A stretch of DNA of 64,000 bases from Fremontodendron californicum (GCA_030761205.1 JAULJL010000024.1:21694126-21758125); one strand, 5' to 3'; shown: positions 1 to 12,663, numbered from the stretch's first letter. Notes: generated by a model not told the origin, from the sequence alone. Translations and numbers: made by a program.

Positions 1-2916
1 TAAAAATATTAGAGACTTTTCTAAGGACTCACAAACAGTAGCTAACACTTTTGAGAGTTAGGCAAAAATTGGCTAAGTAAAAAAAAAATCACAAAGGTAT
101 AATAATCAATTTGACAACTCTTTAATTTTCCACAAGTATGCTCAAGAGAGCATGACTTTGAACCATTGATTGGCCTACGTCATAAGTCAAGTGGCAAGGA
201 CATGAAATGCATGAAAAATACAACAAATATGATGCATGAAATGCATGATTTAAAACCTAAATGACATGAAAAACGCATGGTATCAATAAAATGTCCTAGA
301 CCTAAATGAACTTGCATGGCATTTAATGCAATCTAGGTCTAAAATGCATGAATATGCATGGCAAAACAAACCAATCCTACATCTAAAATATGCATGGCAA
401 TAACACAAAAACAAGGCATGCTTAAACAAAATACTCAACCAAATGTCATGAAAATGCAAACCTATCAACTAACATAACAAAAATGCACACACAAAGCAAA
501 TAAAATGAGGTGGACGAATGGCCTCATGTTCAAAATGAGCATGGCATTTTTACAAACACTTGATATACTAACATGCTTAACTAAAGAATAACACTCAAAT
601 CATGCAAATATAGAGGCATGAAAACCAACAAGCATTTTCACAAACACATGGATTACAAAATATAAAACATAAACAAACTTAAACATTTTGAAAACAGAAA
701 ATCAAAAATGCAAGAACATGATAATAGACTCATAAATGGAAATAAACAAGCAACCATATTAAAACAAGCTTCAAGTCTATGTAGTAGAAGAAGATTTAAA
801 GCATCAAGACTTATTTAATATAAAAAAAAAAACATGAAATAACAAAGCAAACAGCAACTAAAAAAAAAAAATTGGGCCATTCGGCCATATCCAAAAAACA
901 AAGGAAAAAAAATTCAAGAGCTTTTTATAAGAAATGATGAAGAAGGAACTTAAAGAAGAACATTAAAAACACTTATTTAAAAAGAAAAAATCAAAAGAAA
1001 ATCACCAAAATAATAATCAAAACAGCAAATCAAGAATGGAAAATCAAAGAAAGTGCAAGAGTATGGTGCTAAAAGCAACCTCTAGAAGCTATCTTTCAAG
1101 CTTTTTCTCTTCTAACTTTCTTTTCTTTTCTAAACTTTTCTTTTTGCTTTTCAACAATGGAGAGAAAATCAGCCACAAGCAAGAGAGAATAGATAGTGAG
1201 TGTAGCTCCAAATGAAAGAGAGAATGCCCTTCTTTAGTGTGGCCGAAACCCTCCCTCTAGGCTAGGATGTTGTCATTTTTCCATCAACCAATTTTCATCC
1301 AAGGGCTATTGATCCAAGATGTTTAAAACATGAAATTATCACCCTTAGATTAGGCCATCAGCTATCCACAACTACAACTATTCAAGAATCTTAAGCCATT
1401 ATGTTGACACTCTCCCTCTTCATGCATTGGTTCATGTGGCTTAATTGCAAAGGCTTGATCAAAAAATCACTAACTCTTCATTGTTGGCCTTTTGATTAAA
1501 AAAATCAGAAACTTCCTAACCATCTTTGGGCCTTGGCCGGCCAGCCCCCCTTCTTCCAGCCCATGTTTCATTTTTTTTAAAAGGCAAGAAGAGCCCTTTT
1601 CAGTTTCTTGGGTAAAATGACCTTTTTGCCCCCCGAATGTAAATAAATGGAAAACAGACTCCAAATTCAAATTTTCTTTTTTCAATACTTTCAAAATAAT
1701 AAAAAATTGAATTCTGAAAGTTTTCAAAATTTTCCGAGTCCATTTACTATTTATTTAGATTTTTTTTCCAAATTTGCCCTTTTATGCCCCTAAATTTTAC
1801 CATTTTTTAAACGAGCTCCAAATCAAGATTTTTCTTCACCAATATCTTCCAAATAATTCAAAAGTGTGATCTGGAAGTTTTCGTAATTTTTTGAACTCAT
1901 TTGGTATTTTTTTCGGGATTTATCTGCTTGAATTACTACATATGGGGGCCCGAGATTTGGCCATTTTGCAAACGAACTCTAAATCAAGATTTTATTTTGC
2001 CAATATTTTCCAAATAATTTAAAAATTATATTTACAAATTTTCAAAATTTTTGGAGTTCATTTGCTATTTTTCCGGGATTTATCTTCTTGAATTTCTACA
2101 TAGGAGACCCGGGATTTGGCTATTTTGCAAACGAACTCCGAATCAAGATTTTCTTTCGCCAATCTCTTCAAAATGATTTAAGAATGAGATTTGCAATTTT
2201 TCAGAATTTTTGGAGTTCATTTGCTATTTTCCCAAATTTTCCAATTTTGCCCTTTTATCTCCGAAACCCGGTTTTGCTCAAAACAAGTCCGATTTTCAGA
2301 TTTTTTTCAAACTGAGCCTTGGGCTATCCTTTTTTAATCACTCCTCATCCATTAGGGGCTTTAGTCCTACCGAGTCGGGCCATTTCGGGCCATTTCTGTA
2401 ATTCTTCCCAATTTCACCGAAATCCACCAAAAACCTTAATTATCAATTTTCTTCCGTATTGACTTTTCTTTCAGTTTTTCTTTCAAGTTGCTTCTCTATT
2501 ACCCGTAGTCAGTTCTTATCTTTCATTTGGAACCTTCAATTCTTACCAATTCGATCGTTTAAGCACTTTTCCCCAAATTTCTCGGATTAGGGTTTCTTTT
2601 CTACTGAATCTCCATAACCCAACTTCCGAACTCCATATCTTTGAATGTAGACCTCGGATTATCAAAATTCTTTTGCCATTTTCAATTGAACTTCAAATCT
2701 TGATTTTGAAAGTGGGTTGACTTTTTCATGTTTTGACTTTTCAAGGTTGACTTTTTGAGGTTGACTTTTTTCAAGTTTGACTTTTTATGCTCGCCTTCTT
2801 AGACTAAGTCCCGGAGTACTACCTGCAGGATGAAAAAGTCTTTTTACATTCTGAAACATTAATTTAGGAAGAAAACATACTTGTTTTAGTGGTCCGGACA
2901 AAATTAGGTGTTTACA
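1..2916 (-). mobile_element. Ogre-type LTR, partial (5' end of the LTR on the minus strand)
   Basis: The right edge ends in the family terminus (minus strand TGTAAACACCTAATTTTG, with the GTCCGGAC palindrome just inside). The other end lies beyond the window. It shares with the other LTRs here an ATGCATG-rich stretch (about 180-660), A-rich and CT-rich blocks, 130-150 bp tandem units (about 1630-2260) and a TTGAC cluster (2717-2781). Immediately right of 2916 lies an ORF1 fragment instead of the polypurine tract expected beside a 3' LTR. This LTR is therefore a 5' LTR or a solo LTR inserted into another copy's ORF1. Confidence 0.8.
2717..2781. promoter_or_regulatory. Cluster of five TTGAC (W-box core) motifs near an LTR end
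   Basis: TTGAC followed by T starts at 2717, 2733, 2747, 2761 and 2777, about 135-200 bp inside the LTR terminus. TTGACY is the core bound by plant WRKY factors. The same cluster occurs at the equivalent place in every other LTR end in the window. The motifs are seen directly; a regulatory role is inferred. Confidence 0.35.
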
Positions 2917-3232
2917 ACCGATATGAAGGATCCCAAAACTGTACTATGGCCCTAATCAGCTGTTCGTCTACCTCGATCGGGAGAAGTAAAGCTATATCAC
3001 CATATTTCTTAGTGAATTCGTTCTTCTTATCAAATCCCCATTGTCCCCAAATTTCCCTTTATTCCATTAAATCATTTCGAACAAAATCCAAGTGAACTAA
3101 CTCGGGAAGTGTAGATGTAAAACCCACGGCCAAACAGTCCCTCTTGTCACCATGATTTGCTTCAGACTCGATTCTGACCTCCTGGTATATCTTGCTGACC
3201 ACTGATACTAATAGAATGTCTCGGCATTCCAT
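2917..3232 (-). pseudogene. Ogre ORF1, N-terminal fragment (copy A)
   Basis: The minus-strand reading begins with MEC at 3232, as does the ORF1 of the large element (start 51038), and aligns with its first part: a short leader, then VRIESE-, LVHLDFVRNDL- and a region read as NLGTMGI. Nucleotides 2930-3000 match 50745-50820 of the large element clearly. The fragment stops at 2917, where another LTR begins. Stops and a frame break are present. ORF1 is an accessory gene upstream of gag in the Ogre lineage; its function is unknown. Confidence 0.65.
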
Positions 3233-4059
3233 GACTATAATGAAAACTCTTCGGTTGGCACCCAATTTAAGGCAAATATCCCTAAATGATCATGACGCAT
3301 GAAATGAAAGAAAAAGAAAAAAAAAGCACGATTCAGTAATAGGATAGTAAAATAAAAAATCATAGTAATAATAAAATTAAATAAATAAATAAATAAATAG
3401 TGAAAAGTAAGAAGTGCTCCTCCGAGTGTTTCCTAGCTTCGGGATATCTAATTGAAAATCTGGCATTGCTTCGTGTAGGTTCATTACATGAGGGTGAATT
3501 GGTTCTAAAGCCCCGAATTGTTCCTCACTGTCGCCGGTGAAGGGCTAGTAAGGCACCCTGATAAAAGCGGGTCCAATTCGTTAGAGTTCATTTTCCCGGC
3601 TTATGCGGAGGCTATTGCCACACAAAGCATAGAGAATATGATACTCCGAAAGTGTTTCACTAGCTTATGCGAAGGCTATCGCCTCACGAAGCGTAGGTAC
3701 TTTACTTCCACCAAAAGGGACGGAACTCGGACAGAGAGCTCATGTTATGCAAATGCACGTGTAGTATGTGAGGAGGAACAATCAAACCTTTCATCAACTA
3801 TCCTAACCTCTATCCTAAATGCCCCAACAAGATATTAAAAACAAGATTAAATAATGTCAAGCAGTAGCAAAGAATAATAACCAGAGAACAATAATAATAT
3901 ATATGCACATGAATATGGACATATTTAAAAATATTTTATTATTTTCGAAATTCTCCTTATTTAAAAAAATAAATGTGGGAATTAAAATTAAATACCAATT
4001 AAACCAACAAAACCAAGACTTTGATAACACACGATTAATTCTAGGTCGGACTCTCTAAT
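3233..4059 (-). other. Ogre 5' untranslated leader (copy A)
   Basis: This lies between the primer site and ORF1. It matches 51039-51965 of the large element, most strongly at 3430-3760, where ATTGTTCCTCACTGTCGCC and the following repeated GAAGGC-type units are shared. The 106-codon plus-strand open frame here (3518-3838) is chance opening of this leader. A short (AAAT)n run lies at about 3372-3400. Confidence 0.7.
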
Positions 4060-4078
4060 GTCCCCAGTGGAGTCGCCA
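4060..4078 (-). other. Primer binding site, tRNA-Arg type (copy A)
   Basis: The plus strand reads GTCCCCAGTGGAGTCGCCA, which is the 3' end of a plant tRNA-Arg including CCA. It lies 3 bp from the LTR end at 4082. Ogre elements are known to use tRNA-Arg, so this supports the lineage call and the minus orientation. Confidence 0.8.
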
Positions 4079-4081
4079 AAC

Positions 4082-7000
4082 TGTCGCAACCTAAAAAATA
4101 TCAAGTCTCATCGCAAGACTTTATATTCGTTAAGCGTGACATTAAAAAAAACCGAGGAAAAGTCGATTTAATTCCTCTTGAAAAATGAAGGTTTTGAAAA
4201 TGACCTTGAAAAAGACATGGAGTCGCCACCAATATTTTTTAGCTAGGTGTGATCGGCCACCTATTAAAATCGATTTTGGAAACATTTTAAAATTAATTAA
4301 AACATTTTAAAAACCAATTTCAAGTCTGCGTTATAAACCAGAGAAAATCGAAGAATCGGGTCCGGGACTTGGTTACGTGCGGGGAAGGATTAACACCCCT
4401 ACAACACCCATATAAAACGGTACCTTATTAATCATGTATTATCTCAAGTCTCGGTAAAGAAGTCATTTTTAATTTAGTATTTCAAGTTAATTCCCAATTT
4501 AAAGAAAGATAATTCCATTTTTAATTGAAAATGATCCGAAATTTATTAATTTGAAATTTTCCTATATTCCCCAACAAATGTGGCAAAATTTTTATTAATT
4601 TAGAAAATTTTCCGAAACATTCTCGTTTTAAAGAAGATATTCCGTTATTAATGATAATTGATGATATTCTCCCCAGCAAACCCTGCAGATAACTCATGAA
4701 TTATTTTAATTCGGGAATAACTTTGTTTTATTTAAAATCATTATCTTTTAAAAATATATACATTTTTTAAAATGAATATGAACCTGTGTGACATAATATA
4801 ATTTAAATGATATGAATAACCTAGATATCATAATATATTCTAAATGAAATGATATAACCTAAGTAAAATAACATATTCTAAATGGAATGACATAATTAAA
4901 ATGACAGGAAATGATATGTAGCATAGAACAATGTTATCATGGAATATGCATGAAAATAAAAATAATAATGCATGAACATAGTAAATGCTAAATGATGTGA
5001 CAAAAATAAATGACTAAATAAAAAGCATAAAATAACATGAAATATTCAAAATATATGAAAAACAATATAACATCATAAAATATAAATCAAAATAATAACA
5101 ATGCCATAGAAATTATCATAGCAAAAATCATATACTGTACAATATGCATGAATATGGACAATGCAATGTATGAAAGTGTATTTTTTTCCTTTAAGTAAGG
5201 AAATTCATATACCTAAAAAGATATCTGGCTACCTCGGGAAAAGACATCAAATTAAATTTTCTAAAATCAAAATACTTTGTGATTTGTTTGAAAACAATTT
5301 TGAAAAACTTGAACGAAAATTAAAAACCTAGTCGAACCACCCTTTTAAAATAGCTCTAATTTCCTAAGTTTGAAATCCCGGACTTGACCACCCTTAACCT
5401 GAGCTTTATAAAATCATTTTTAAAGATTAAAATAGTCTAAAAACCAAGCTAGGGCAGTAACTAAAGTTCTTAACCAACCCCTTCTAAGTAACTTAGCCAA
5501 AACAGAAAAATAATTTTTCCTTAAATTCAAATCTGACTCTACTGTCCAGTTTTATAACACGATTTTTTAGCCTATTTTTAAAATTTCAAACAAATCTAAA
5601 AAAAATATTGGAGACTCAGAACATGTAAAAATGCATGGGAAAAAATTTACTTAATTTTTTGATTAAAGATAACTTCCCAGAAAAATCGAGAAAGTCAGAA
5701 TACTAGGTGAAAACTATTTTGCCAAAACATATTTTTTTTGCTTTTGATAAAATCATTTAAAAATCAAAGTGAAAATGTTGGAGACTCTCCTAAGGACCTA
5801 CAAATAGTAGCTAAAACTTCTAAAAATTTAGACAAAAATTGGCTAAAGTAATAAAATCACAAAGGTAGAATAATCAATTTGACAACTCTTTAATTTTTCA
5901 CAAGTTGCTCAAGTGAGAATGACTTTGAGCCATTAATTGGCCTAAGTCATAAATCAAGTGGTATGACATGTGATGCATGAACATACAGCCAATTGAATGC
6001 ATGAAATGCATGATTTAAAACCTAAATGATGTGGAAAATGCATGGCAATACAAAATAACCTAATGACTAGCATGAGTTTGCATGGCAATAAATGTAATCC
6101 TAACCTAAGTATGCATGAGATGCATAATAATGCAAATGAGACTTAGATCTAAAGTGACATGAAATGCATGGCAATACAAAGTGACCTAAGATCTAAATAG
6201 CATAGCAAATGCATGGCAATATCAATATGATTCTAGACTTTATATGCATGGGAATATGTATGGCAATACCAATATGATTCTAGACCTTAAATGTCATGAG
6301 TATGCATGAAAATGTCATGAACATATAGTGACCAATAAACCTAATACTAATGCATGAACAAACATCAACTAATACACAATCTAATGGCATAATAATGCAA
6401 AGTATGGTACCTAAACAAAATGCAAATTCACACACAAGGAAGAAGCATATGCAAAAGCTGAATGGCCACTAAATGACCTAATGCAATCCTATCTAGCCAA
6501 TAACGCAAACACATGGCTAACCAAATCAGAATATACAATGTTATGGCATGAAATGCTAACCTATCAACTAAACAAATTGAAAATGCATCCACAAAGCAAA
6601 AAGGGTCATGTTGGCCGAATGGTCCTCAAAAATCATGGTATAATCCTAGCTAGCAAATAACACAAACACATGGTAGCAAACATGATGATAATGCAAATAT
6701 AGTGACTAATATAACTCATGAACATATCAATGACAATATAACAAACACATGGCATGGTCTAAATATGTAAACATAAATGGAAGCATACTAAGCAAGTTAA
6801 CCCACAAAAAAATGCAAACATGGTAATTTCTACATGTCATGGCCGAATGGTCTTATAGATTTAGCATGGTATTTCCACAAACACATAGCATGGTATATTG
6901 CTAAACTACCATAATCAAGCTAACCTACCACAAATCAAGCTAATCCAACACAAGTAAGCTAACCTACCACAACAAAACTTATGAATAAAATCCAAAAGAA

Positions 7001-9028
7001 AATCATCTAAAAACAAGAAAACCATTCGGCCATTGTAAAAACAAGGATGAAAACTTGTTTTTTTTTTTTAATTTTCTTTTAAAAAACAAAATAGTAGCTT
7101 TTTAGAAACAAGTTTATTTCATAAAAAAGGAAAAAATATCAATAAAAAAAGCAAGATCATGTCAATAAAATATGAAAATAACCATGAAAGAGCATAGCTA
7201 CCTTGCTCTAGCTTTCCAAATCAAGAAAAAAAAAGAAGCCAAAACCCTTCTTTTTCTTCTCTTTTTTATCCTCTCTTTTTCCTTTATTTTTTCTCCCTTT
7301 TTCTCCTTAGCTACTGCCTCTTTTCAGCCTCCAAACTTGTGAAAAAAATACTGCTCAGCCCCTCTATATTATTCTTGGCCGAATGGCCTTCTTGTAGAAG
7401 CAAGGTAGTTATTTTTTTTCATCCAGTGACTATCGCTTCATGATGCTTTCTATGTAAAATTTTCACCATTAGATTAGAATAATCAGCTCCTAAATATGAT
7501 GTCATGAATATAATGTCATAAATAGGATCTCCTAAATATGACATCATCCCGCTCCATCCATTAGTCCATTTGTTGCAAATTCAAAGGCTTGATCAAAAAA
7601 TAACTACCTTCTTATTCACTCTTGGCCTTTAGATGAAATGGCTCAGCAAAATCAATCTCCATCATGGGCTTGGCTGATTGCCCTCTTAAAATCCAACCCA
7701 ATTCCATTACAAGGAAGGCCTTTTTCGGTTTCTTTGATAAAATGACCTTTTTGACCTTCGAGCCTAAATAAATAGCAAAATGACTCCAAATTCAAATTTT
7801 CTTTTTCAATACTTCCGAAATAATAAAAATTTGAATTCTGAAAGTTTTCAAAACTTTCCAAGCCCATTTGCTATTTTTTTTGGATTTTTTTCCAAATTTG
7901 CCTTATTGTGCACCCTAACTTTCACCATTTTTAAACGAGCTCTGAATCCAAATTTTTCTTCACCAATCTCTTCCAAATAATTTAAAAGTGTGATCTGTAA
8001 GTTTTCATAATTTTTGGAGCTCATTTGCTTTTTTTCGGGATTTATCTGCTTGAAATTTTACATAGTGGACCCAGGATTTGGCCATATACAAACGAACTCC
8101 GTATCCAGATTTTATTTCTCCAATCTCTTTGAAATGATTTAAGAATAAGATCTGCAAATTTTCAAAATTTTTGGAGTTCATTTGCTATTTTTCCCAAATT
8201 TTTCAATTTTTCCCTTTTGCTTTCAAATCCCGATTTTGCTAAAAACAAGTCCGATTTTTCAGATTTTCTTTTCCTGGGCCTTTTTCATATATTGAATTGG
8301 AGTTGGTCCGAAAATGCCCAATTTTTACGATAAAATTCCCTTCCAATTTGATTTTTCTTTTTTTCACTGTCGGGAATTTCCTCATTTTTTTCGTTTTTCC
8401 TCCGATCGGCTCTTTTCTCTGATTTTCTTCAAACTGAGCGTTGGGCTATCCTTGTTTACTCACTCCTCATCAATTAGGGGTTTTAATTTTACCGAATCGG
8501 GCCATTTCTACAATTTTCCCCAATTTCACCAAAATCCACTAAAAACCCTAATTCTCGGTTTTCTTTCTAATTGACTTTTCCTTCAGTTTTTCTTCCAAGT
8601 AGCTTCTCCATTACCCGTAGTCAGGGCTTATCTTTCATTTGGAACTTTCAATTTTGACCAATGTGATCGTTTAAGCACTTTTCCCCAAATTTCCCGAACT
8701 AGGATTTCTTTTACTGAATCTCTGTAACCCAACTTCCGAACTCCATATCTTTCAATGTAGACCTTGGATTATCAAAATTCTTTCACCATTTTTCAATTGA
8801 ACTTCAAATCTGGATTTTGAAAATGGGTTGACTTTTTTGGTAGTTGACTTTTTTGAGGTTGACTTTTTCGGGGTTGACTTTTTCAAGTTTAACTTTTTAT
8901 GCTTGACTTCTTAGACTAAGTCTCGGAGTACCATCTGCAGATGAAAAAAGTATTTTTGCATTCTGAAACATCAATTTAGAAAGAAAACATACATGATTTA
9001 GTGGTCCGGACAAAATTAGGTGTCTACA
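4082..9028 (-). mobile_element. Ogre 5' LTR (copy A), 4,947 bp
   Basis: It begins TGTCGCAACC and ends GTGTCTACA on the plus strand. The primer site beside 4082 makes it the 5' LTR of a minus-strand element. Inside are an ATGCATG-rich degenerate repeat (about 5960-6560), the dodecamer GGCCGAATGGCC (7377-7388), tandem units at about 7770-8220 and a TTGAC cluster (8828-8917). The target duplication should start at 9029 (GTTCT); its partner is outside the window. Confidence 0.85.
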
Positions 9029-10419
9029 GTTCTGTTATACAACTTTCAGAAAGAAATAACATTTTGAACAATGTAAAACCTTCTAAAACAAGCACAAGCT
9101 CACAACTACACCAAACTAAAATGCTTTTATAGAAAAAGAAAGAAGAGAAAAATCAAAGATGATCATGAGAAGCATAACAGGCTCAAGTTTCAAAATGCCA
9201 AAGCACAACAATATTTATTTAGTAAAGAGTCAATCCTTTTTTAAAATGAATAAGCAAATGCACCAACACCGTACATGTTTTTTCACCAAAGATGTTTTCT
9301 CAATAGTCTAAGATTGTATTAGCTGGGTAAGAAATAAACACAACATTTCTCAAGCAAATAATTTTTCTTAGCCAATGAGGACTGATAGTGATCCAATGGT
9401 AGGATAGGCTGAGGCCCTGGAGTTCCCAAGTTTGAATCTCCCTACCTAGTGTGCATGCACTACATTCTTAACTATAAAAGGGAAAGGGATATTTTAGCTT
9501 ATTTGAACCAAACGTCTGCTAGCAATTTAATCAATTACAGTGTTGAATGTTCTCTCATGCACCATAGCCATTTTCTCTTAAAAAAGAAAAATGAAACAAT
9601 AAATGCCATTCAGATGACTTGATACCATTAACAGAAAGGGTACACTATTATTACAAAACAAAACTCATGATTTACAATGTCTAAAAGCAGCAACAACAAA
9701 AAAAAGTTACCAGGAAAAGTCATGTCAAGGCTTAACCAAGCCTATTGACCTCATTAACTATAAGCAAAGTATCTTGGTCCTTGTATTAGGATCTTCTACT
9801 AGTCAAAGATGCAAAGTTCTGCACTATATTAGAGCTTACCAAAATCTTATGTACCAGGATGCAGACAGCTAGAGATTATGTGCCATCCTTAGGCGCAAAG
9901 CAACAACACGAGTATCATAGTATTGAATAATAGTTTATTGACACCATAAAAGTGTATAATCAAATTTTTTTACTAAAAAACTTAACTTTTTAAAAGGAAA
10001 AACTTGATAAATACTTGTTCTCCAGAAACTAAGTCTCTTAAATTAACAATCTTCAAATGAATAACTGGTATTACCTTCACCTCTGAAAAGGCAACAACAT
10101 CTTAAAAGCATTCTTGTATTACAAAAAATTTCATAGAACTGCAACTAGAATTTTATTCAGCCCATAGATACTCATTTTTTCCATCACAAAGACTTTGGTT
10201 GCTAATAAAGCTGATCAAACCTAGGAAGTAAATAGAACTCATCAAGCATAGGAGGTAAAAATTGCTCCCATTGATGCCTCTAGCAATAAGACAATTTTGA
10301 TATATATTGCAAAACAAAATAAATACAAGAAAATCCAATCTGACCCAATCTTAAAACAAGTAGAAGAAAGCCCTAATTAATTTACCAGAGCACAATGACC
10401 GACATTATAATTGGCTAAA
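9029..10419. other. Non-Ogre flanking DNA, no gene recognised
   Basis: AT-rich sequence with short open frames only. The one notable item is a tRNA-like patch at about 9380-9440, listed separately. Nothing else here could be assigned. Confidence 0.5.
9380..9500 (+). repeat. Possible tRNA-derived SINE-like patch
   Basis: It contains CCAATGGTAGGATAGG followed about 40 bp later by AGTTTGAATCTCC, which resemble degenerate RNA polymerase III A and B boxes. Neither a poly(A) or T-run end nor a target duplication was found. A chance match is quite possible. Confidence 0.25.
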
Positions 10420-10420
10420 T

Positions 10421-10601
10421 GCTCAATTTGGGACCAAACCTATCACTATTTGATAAGATCAGGGTTAAACCTTTTATTTGAGTCTATTAAGGGTGCAACC
10501 TTTTTTAATGTTGACAAATAAGGACTTTTGACATTGTTTGATGGACATGCGTCAGATAATAAAAAAGCTGACATGTAATTGTTTTGCACATCTGGCACTC
10601 T
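10421..10601 (+). repeat. Left terminal inverted repeat
   Basis: Pairs with 11644-11837. Both arms share the outer CTCAATTTGGGACCAAA block, a central AAATAAGGACTTT-type block and an inner GCTGACATG block. Small indels separate the arms. Confidence 0.75.
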
Positions 10602-10747
10602 AAAAATACAAAATAACTCTAAAAAAGAAAAGTATAATGAAAAAAATAAATCCAAATAGATAAAGTCACCCAATTTTCTCCTCTTCTAGGCAATCTTTTT
10701 CCTTTCATCTCGAGCTTTTTGCATCTCTTTGACCCGAGACCCTTCAA

Positions 10748-10903
10748 ATGGCAACAAAGTATATAATTGGTTCTATTGTGGGATCATTTGCCATTACTTA
10801 TGCAGCTGTCAGCTTGCTACTGAGAATAAGATTTTTGGAGGGACTACACCTCACTACTTCAAACAAGAAATGGTGTGAAGAAACTGACAAGAAATTTCTG
10901 TGA
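10748..10903 (+). pseudogene. Small gene-like fragment inside the inverted-repeat element
   Basis: A 51-codon frame starts MATKYIIGSIVGSFAITY and ends with SNKKWCEETDKKFL before a stop. An N-terminal hydrophobic glycine-rich segment is followed by a charged C-terminus. The middle looks frame-broken: in another frame the stretch at about 10825-10850 reads NKIFGGTTP, which would sit naturally between the two good parts. This looks like a captured and decayed piece of a small conserved plant protein. I recall similar starts among small plant membrane proteins but cannot name the family. Capture by a transposon is inferred from its position between the inverted repeats. Confidence 0.45.
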
Positions 10904-11603
10904 AGCAATACCAAACTTTTTTTTTTTTGTATTTTACATGATTCATTAAGTATTGACACCTAATAAAATTTAAGGATGATGCGAATTGCTTGCTAATAAA
11001 AAATAGATAGAGTCAGATTTCATCTAAAAGCAAAAAAAAAAAAAAAAAAAAAATTCCTAATTTTGATCCCTAATTCAAAAAACTCTTATTTGAATTTGAA
11101 ACCTCAAATACATTCTCATTTCCATAAAAACTCAAAACCCATTTTCATTTCTTTGGTTTTCGCCCCAAATATGTTTCTAATTAAAATCAAAATCTGTACC
11201 TATTTCGTGTTCATGAATCATTTTTCACCCAAAAAACCCAACATCAAATTACCAATTATACCCAATAACAAAATCAACAAATCCAAACAACAATAAACAA
11301 AATATTAAAGACTGGCAGAAGAGGGAGACAATATTGACAAAAAATTTTGAGTTGCCCAAACAAATTCTACAAACCTTGAAGACCCAGCTAAAGAACAAAT
11401 GCGTAAAAATATTGAGACATTAAATTACTTTGTGGGTGTTGGTCAAAACAAAATAACTTTGCAGGTGAGAGATAAGTATGGAATCGGAGGTTAAGAGATA
11501 AGTAATTAACCAAAAAAATTTTACAAATTGATTAATTTCGCGTTTCAGATCGAAATAGGGAGGGAGTGAACTTATTTTGGATATTATTTTTTCTTTCATA
11601 ATG

Positions 11604-11632
11604 TTTGTTTATTATTATTATTATTATTATGT
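11604..11632. repeat. (TTA)n microsatellite
   Basis: About eight ATT/TTA units next to a T-run, just inside the right inverted repeat. Confidence 0.8.
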
Positions 11633-11643
11633 TTTTTTTTTTC

Positions 11644-11837
11644 AGAATTGCTAGATGTACAAAAGAAATTCCATGTCAGCATCCTTTTTGAACATCACTC
11701 ATTGTTCTGGCGCGTGTCCGTCAAATAATGTTAAAGTCCTTATTTGTCAACATTCAAAAATGAACCCTTAATAGACTCAAATAAAAGGCTTAACCCTGAC
11801 TCACTCAAATTGCCATAGATTTGGTCCCAAATTGAGT
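11644..11837 (-). repeat. Right terminal inverted repeat
   Basis: Reverse-complement partner of 10421-10601. Confidence 0.75.
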
Positions 11838-12663
11838 ATGGGATGTTTGGGGTTATGATGGCAGAGGGAAAAAGTCTTGTTGGAAGAGATGAAGACTGGT
11901 CCTGGGGCTCTGAGTATTTTTGCTGCTCACTTCATTTTTATCTGGCAAAAATTAAATTAGTTAAAAATCAACACCATAATTAGAGAGCACTCTAAATGAA
12001 GAGCATCCACCAAACAATGACAATAAAATGAAAGCACTCAGACAACTAAGATAAAAAGCAGTGTAGGCATAAATAGTGACAAGCAAAAGAAAATAATGTT
12101 GCCTACAGTACCCACCAAATGGCCTAATGTTGCATGCACATAACACAGTAACACAATGTGTCATCCCAATAAATGTAATAAAAATGAGGAAATACATAAT
12201 GGAAGCTAACTTAAATTTCAAAATGAAGAGCAATCATAGAACAAGGTTAATAAAATGAAAGCAAAGACAAATATGATAGAAAACATCCAAACACAAATAG
12301 TGATAACCAAGTTAAATTACGAAGCAAAAAAAATACCCACTAAATGATTCAGTATGTGTTTTTACTACACATGGATAATCCTTACGAGGAGATACCATCA
12401 TAAATGAAATAACAGTGAAGAAATACACAAGAATTCGACAAGATGGAACTAAAAAGGTCCTTTCAATCTCATTATTTAAATATCAAACCTCAAATAAATG
12501 CCAGATTTTTTTTTCTAAAAAAAAAAAAAAGCAAATTCAGGAGTGAAAAATGCCACAATGTTCAAATTTTTATCCATTCACAGAGTTCATAAGAACATGA
12601 TTACAGTGGTACCATAAAACATGAAGTTGACGAAGCATTGGACAAGAAGTATCAGAAAGATCA

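Larger units (their letters stand above)
10421..11837. mobile_element. DNA transposon-like element with ~190 bp terminal inverted repeats
   Basis: The sequence from 10421 (GCTCAATTTGGGACCAAACC) is matched by the reverse complement of the sequence ending at 11837 (ACTCAATTTGGGACCAAATC). The match continues through a shared TTTATTTGAGTCTATTAAGG and a shared TTGACAAATAAGGAC. The arms are about 10421-10601 and 11644-11837, similar over most of their length. No transposase is encoded, so the element is non-autonomous. Long inverted repeats on a 1.4 kb body fit Mutator-like elements best, but no clear 9-bp target duplication was found, so the superfamily is open. Confidence 0.75.

Noticed and set aside
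3518..3838. 106-codon plus-strand open frame
   Set aside because: Lies in the Ogre 5' leader, antisense to the element, with repetitive composition; the same leader in the 24.3 kb copy has no such frame.
9380..9500. A genuine tRNA gene
   Set aside because: A and B box resemblance only; no cloverleaf or acceptor stem could be drawn.
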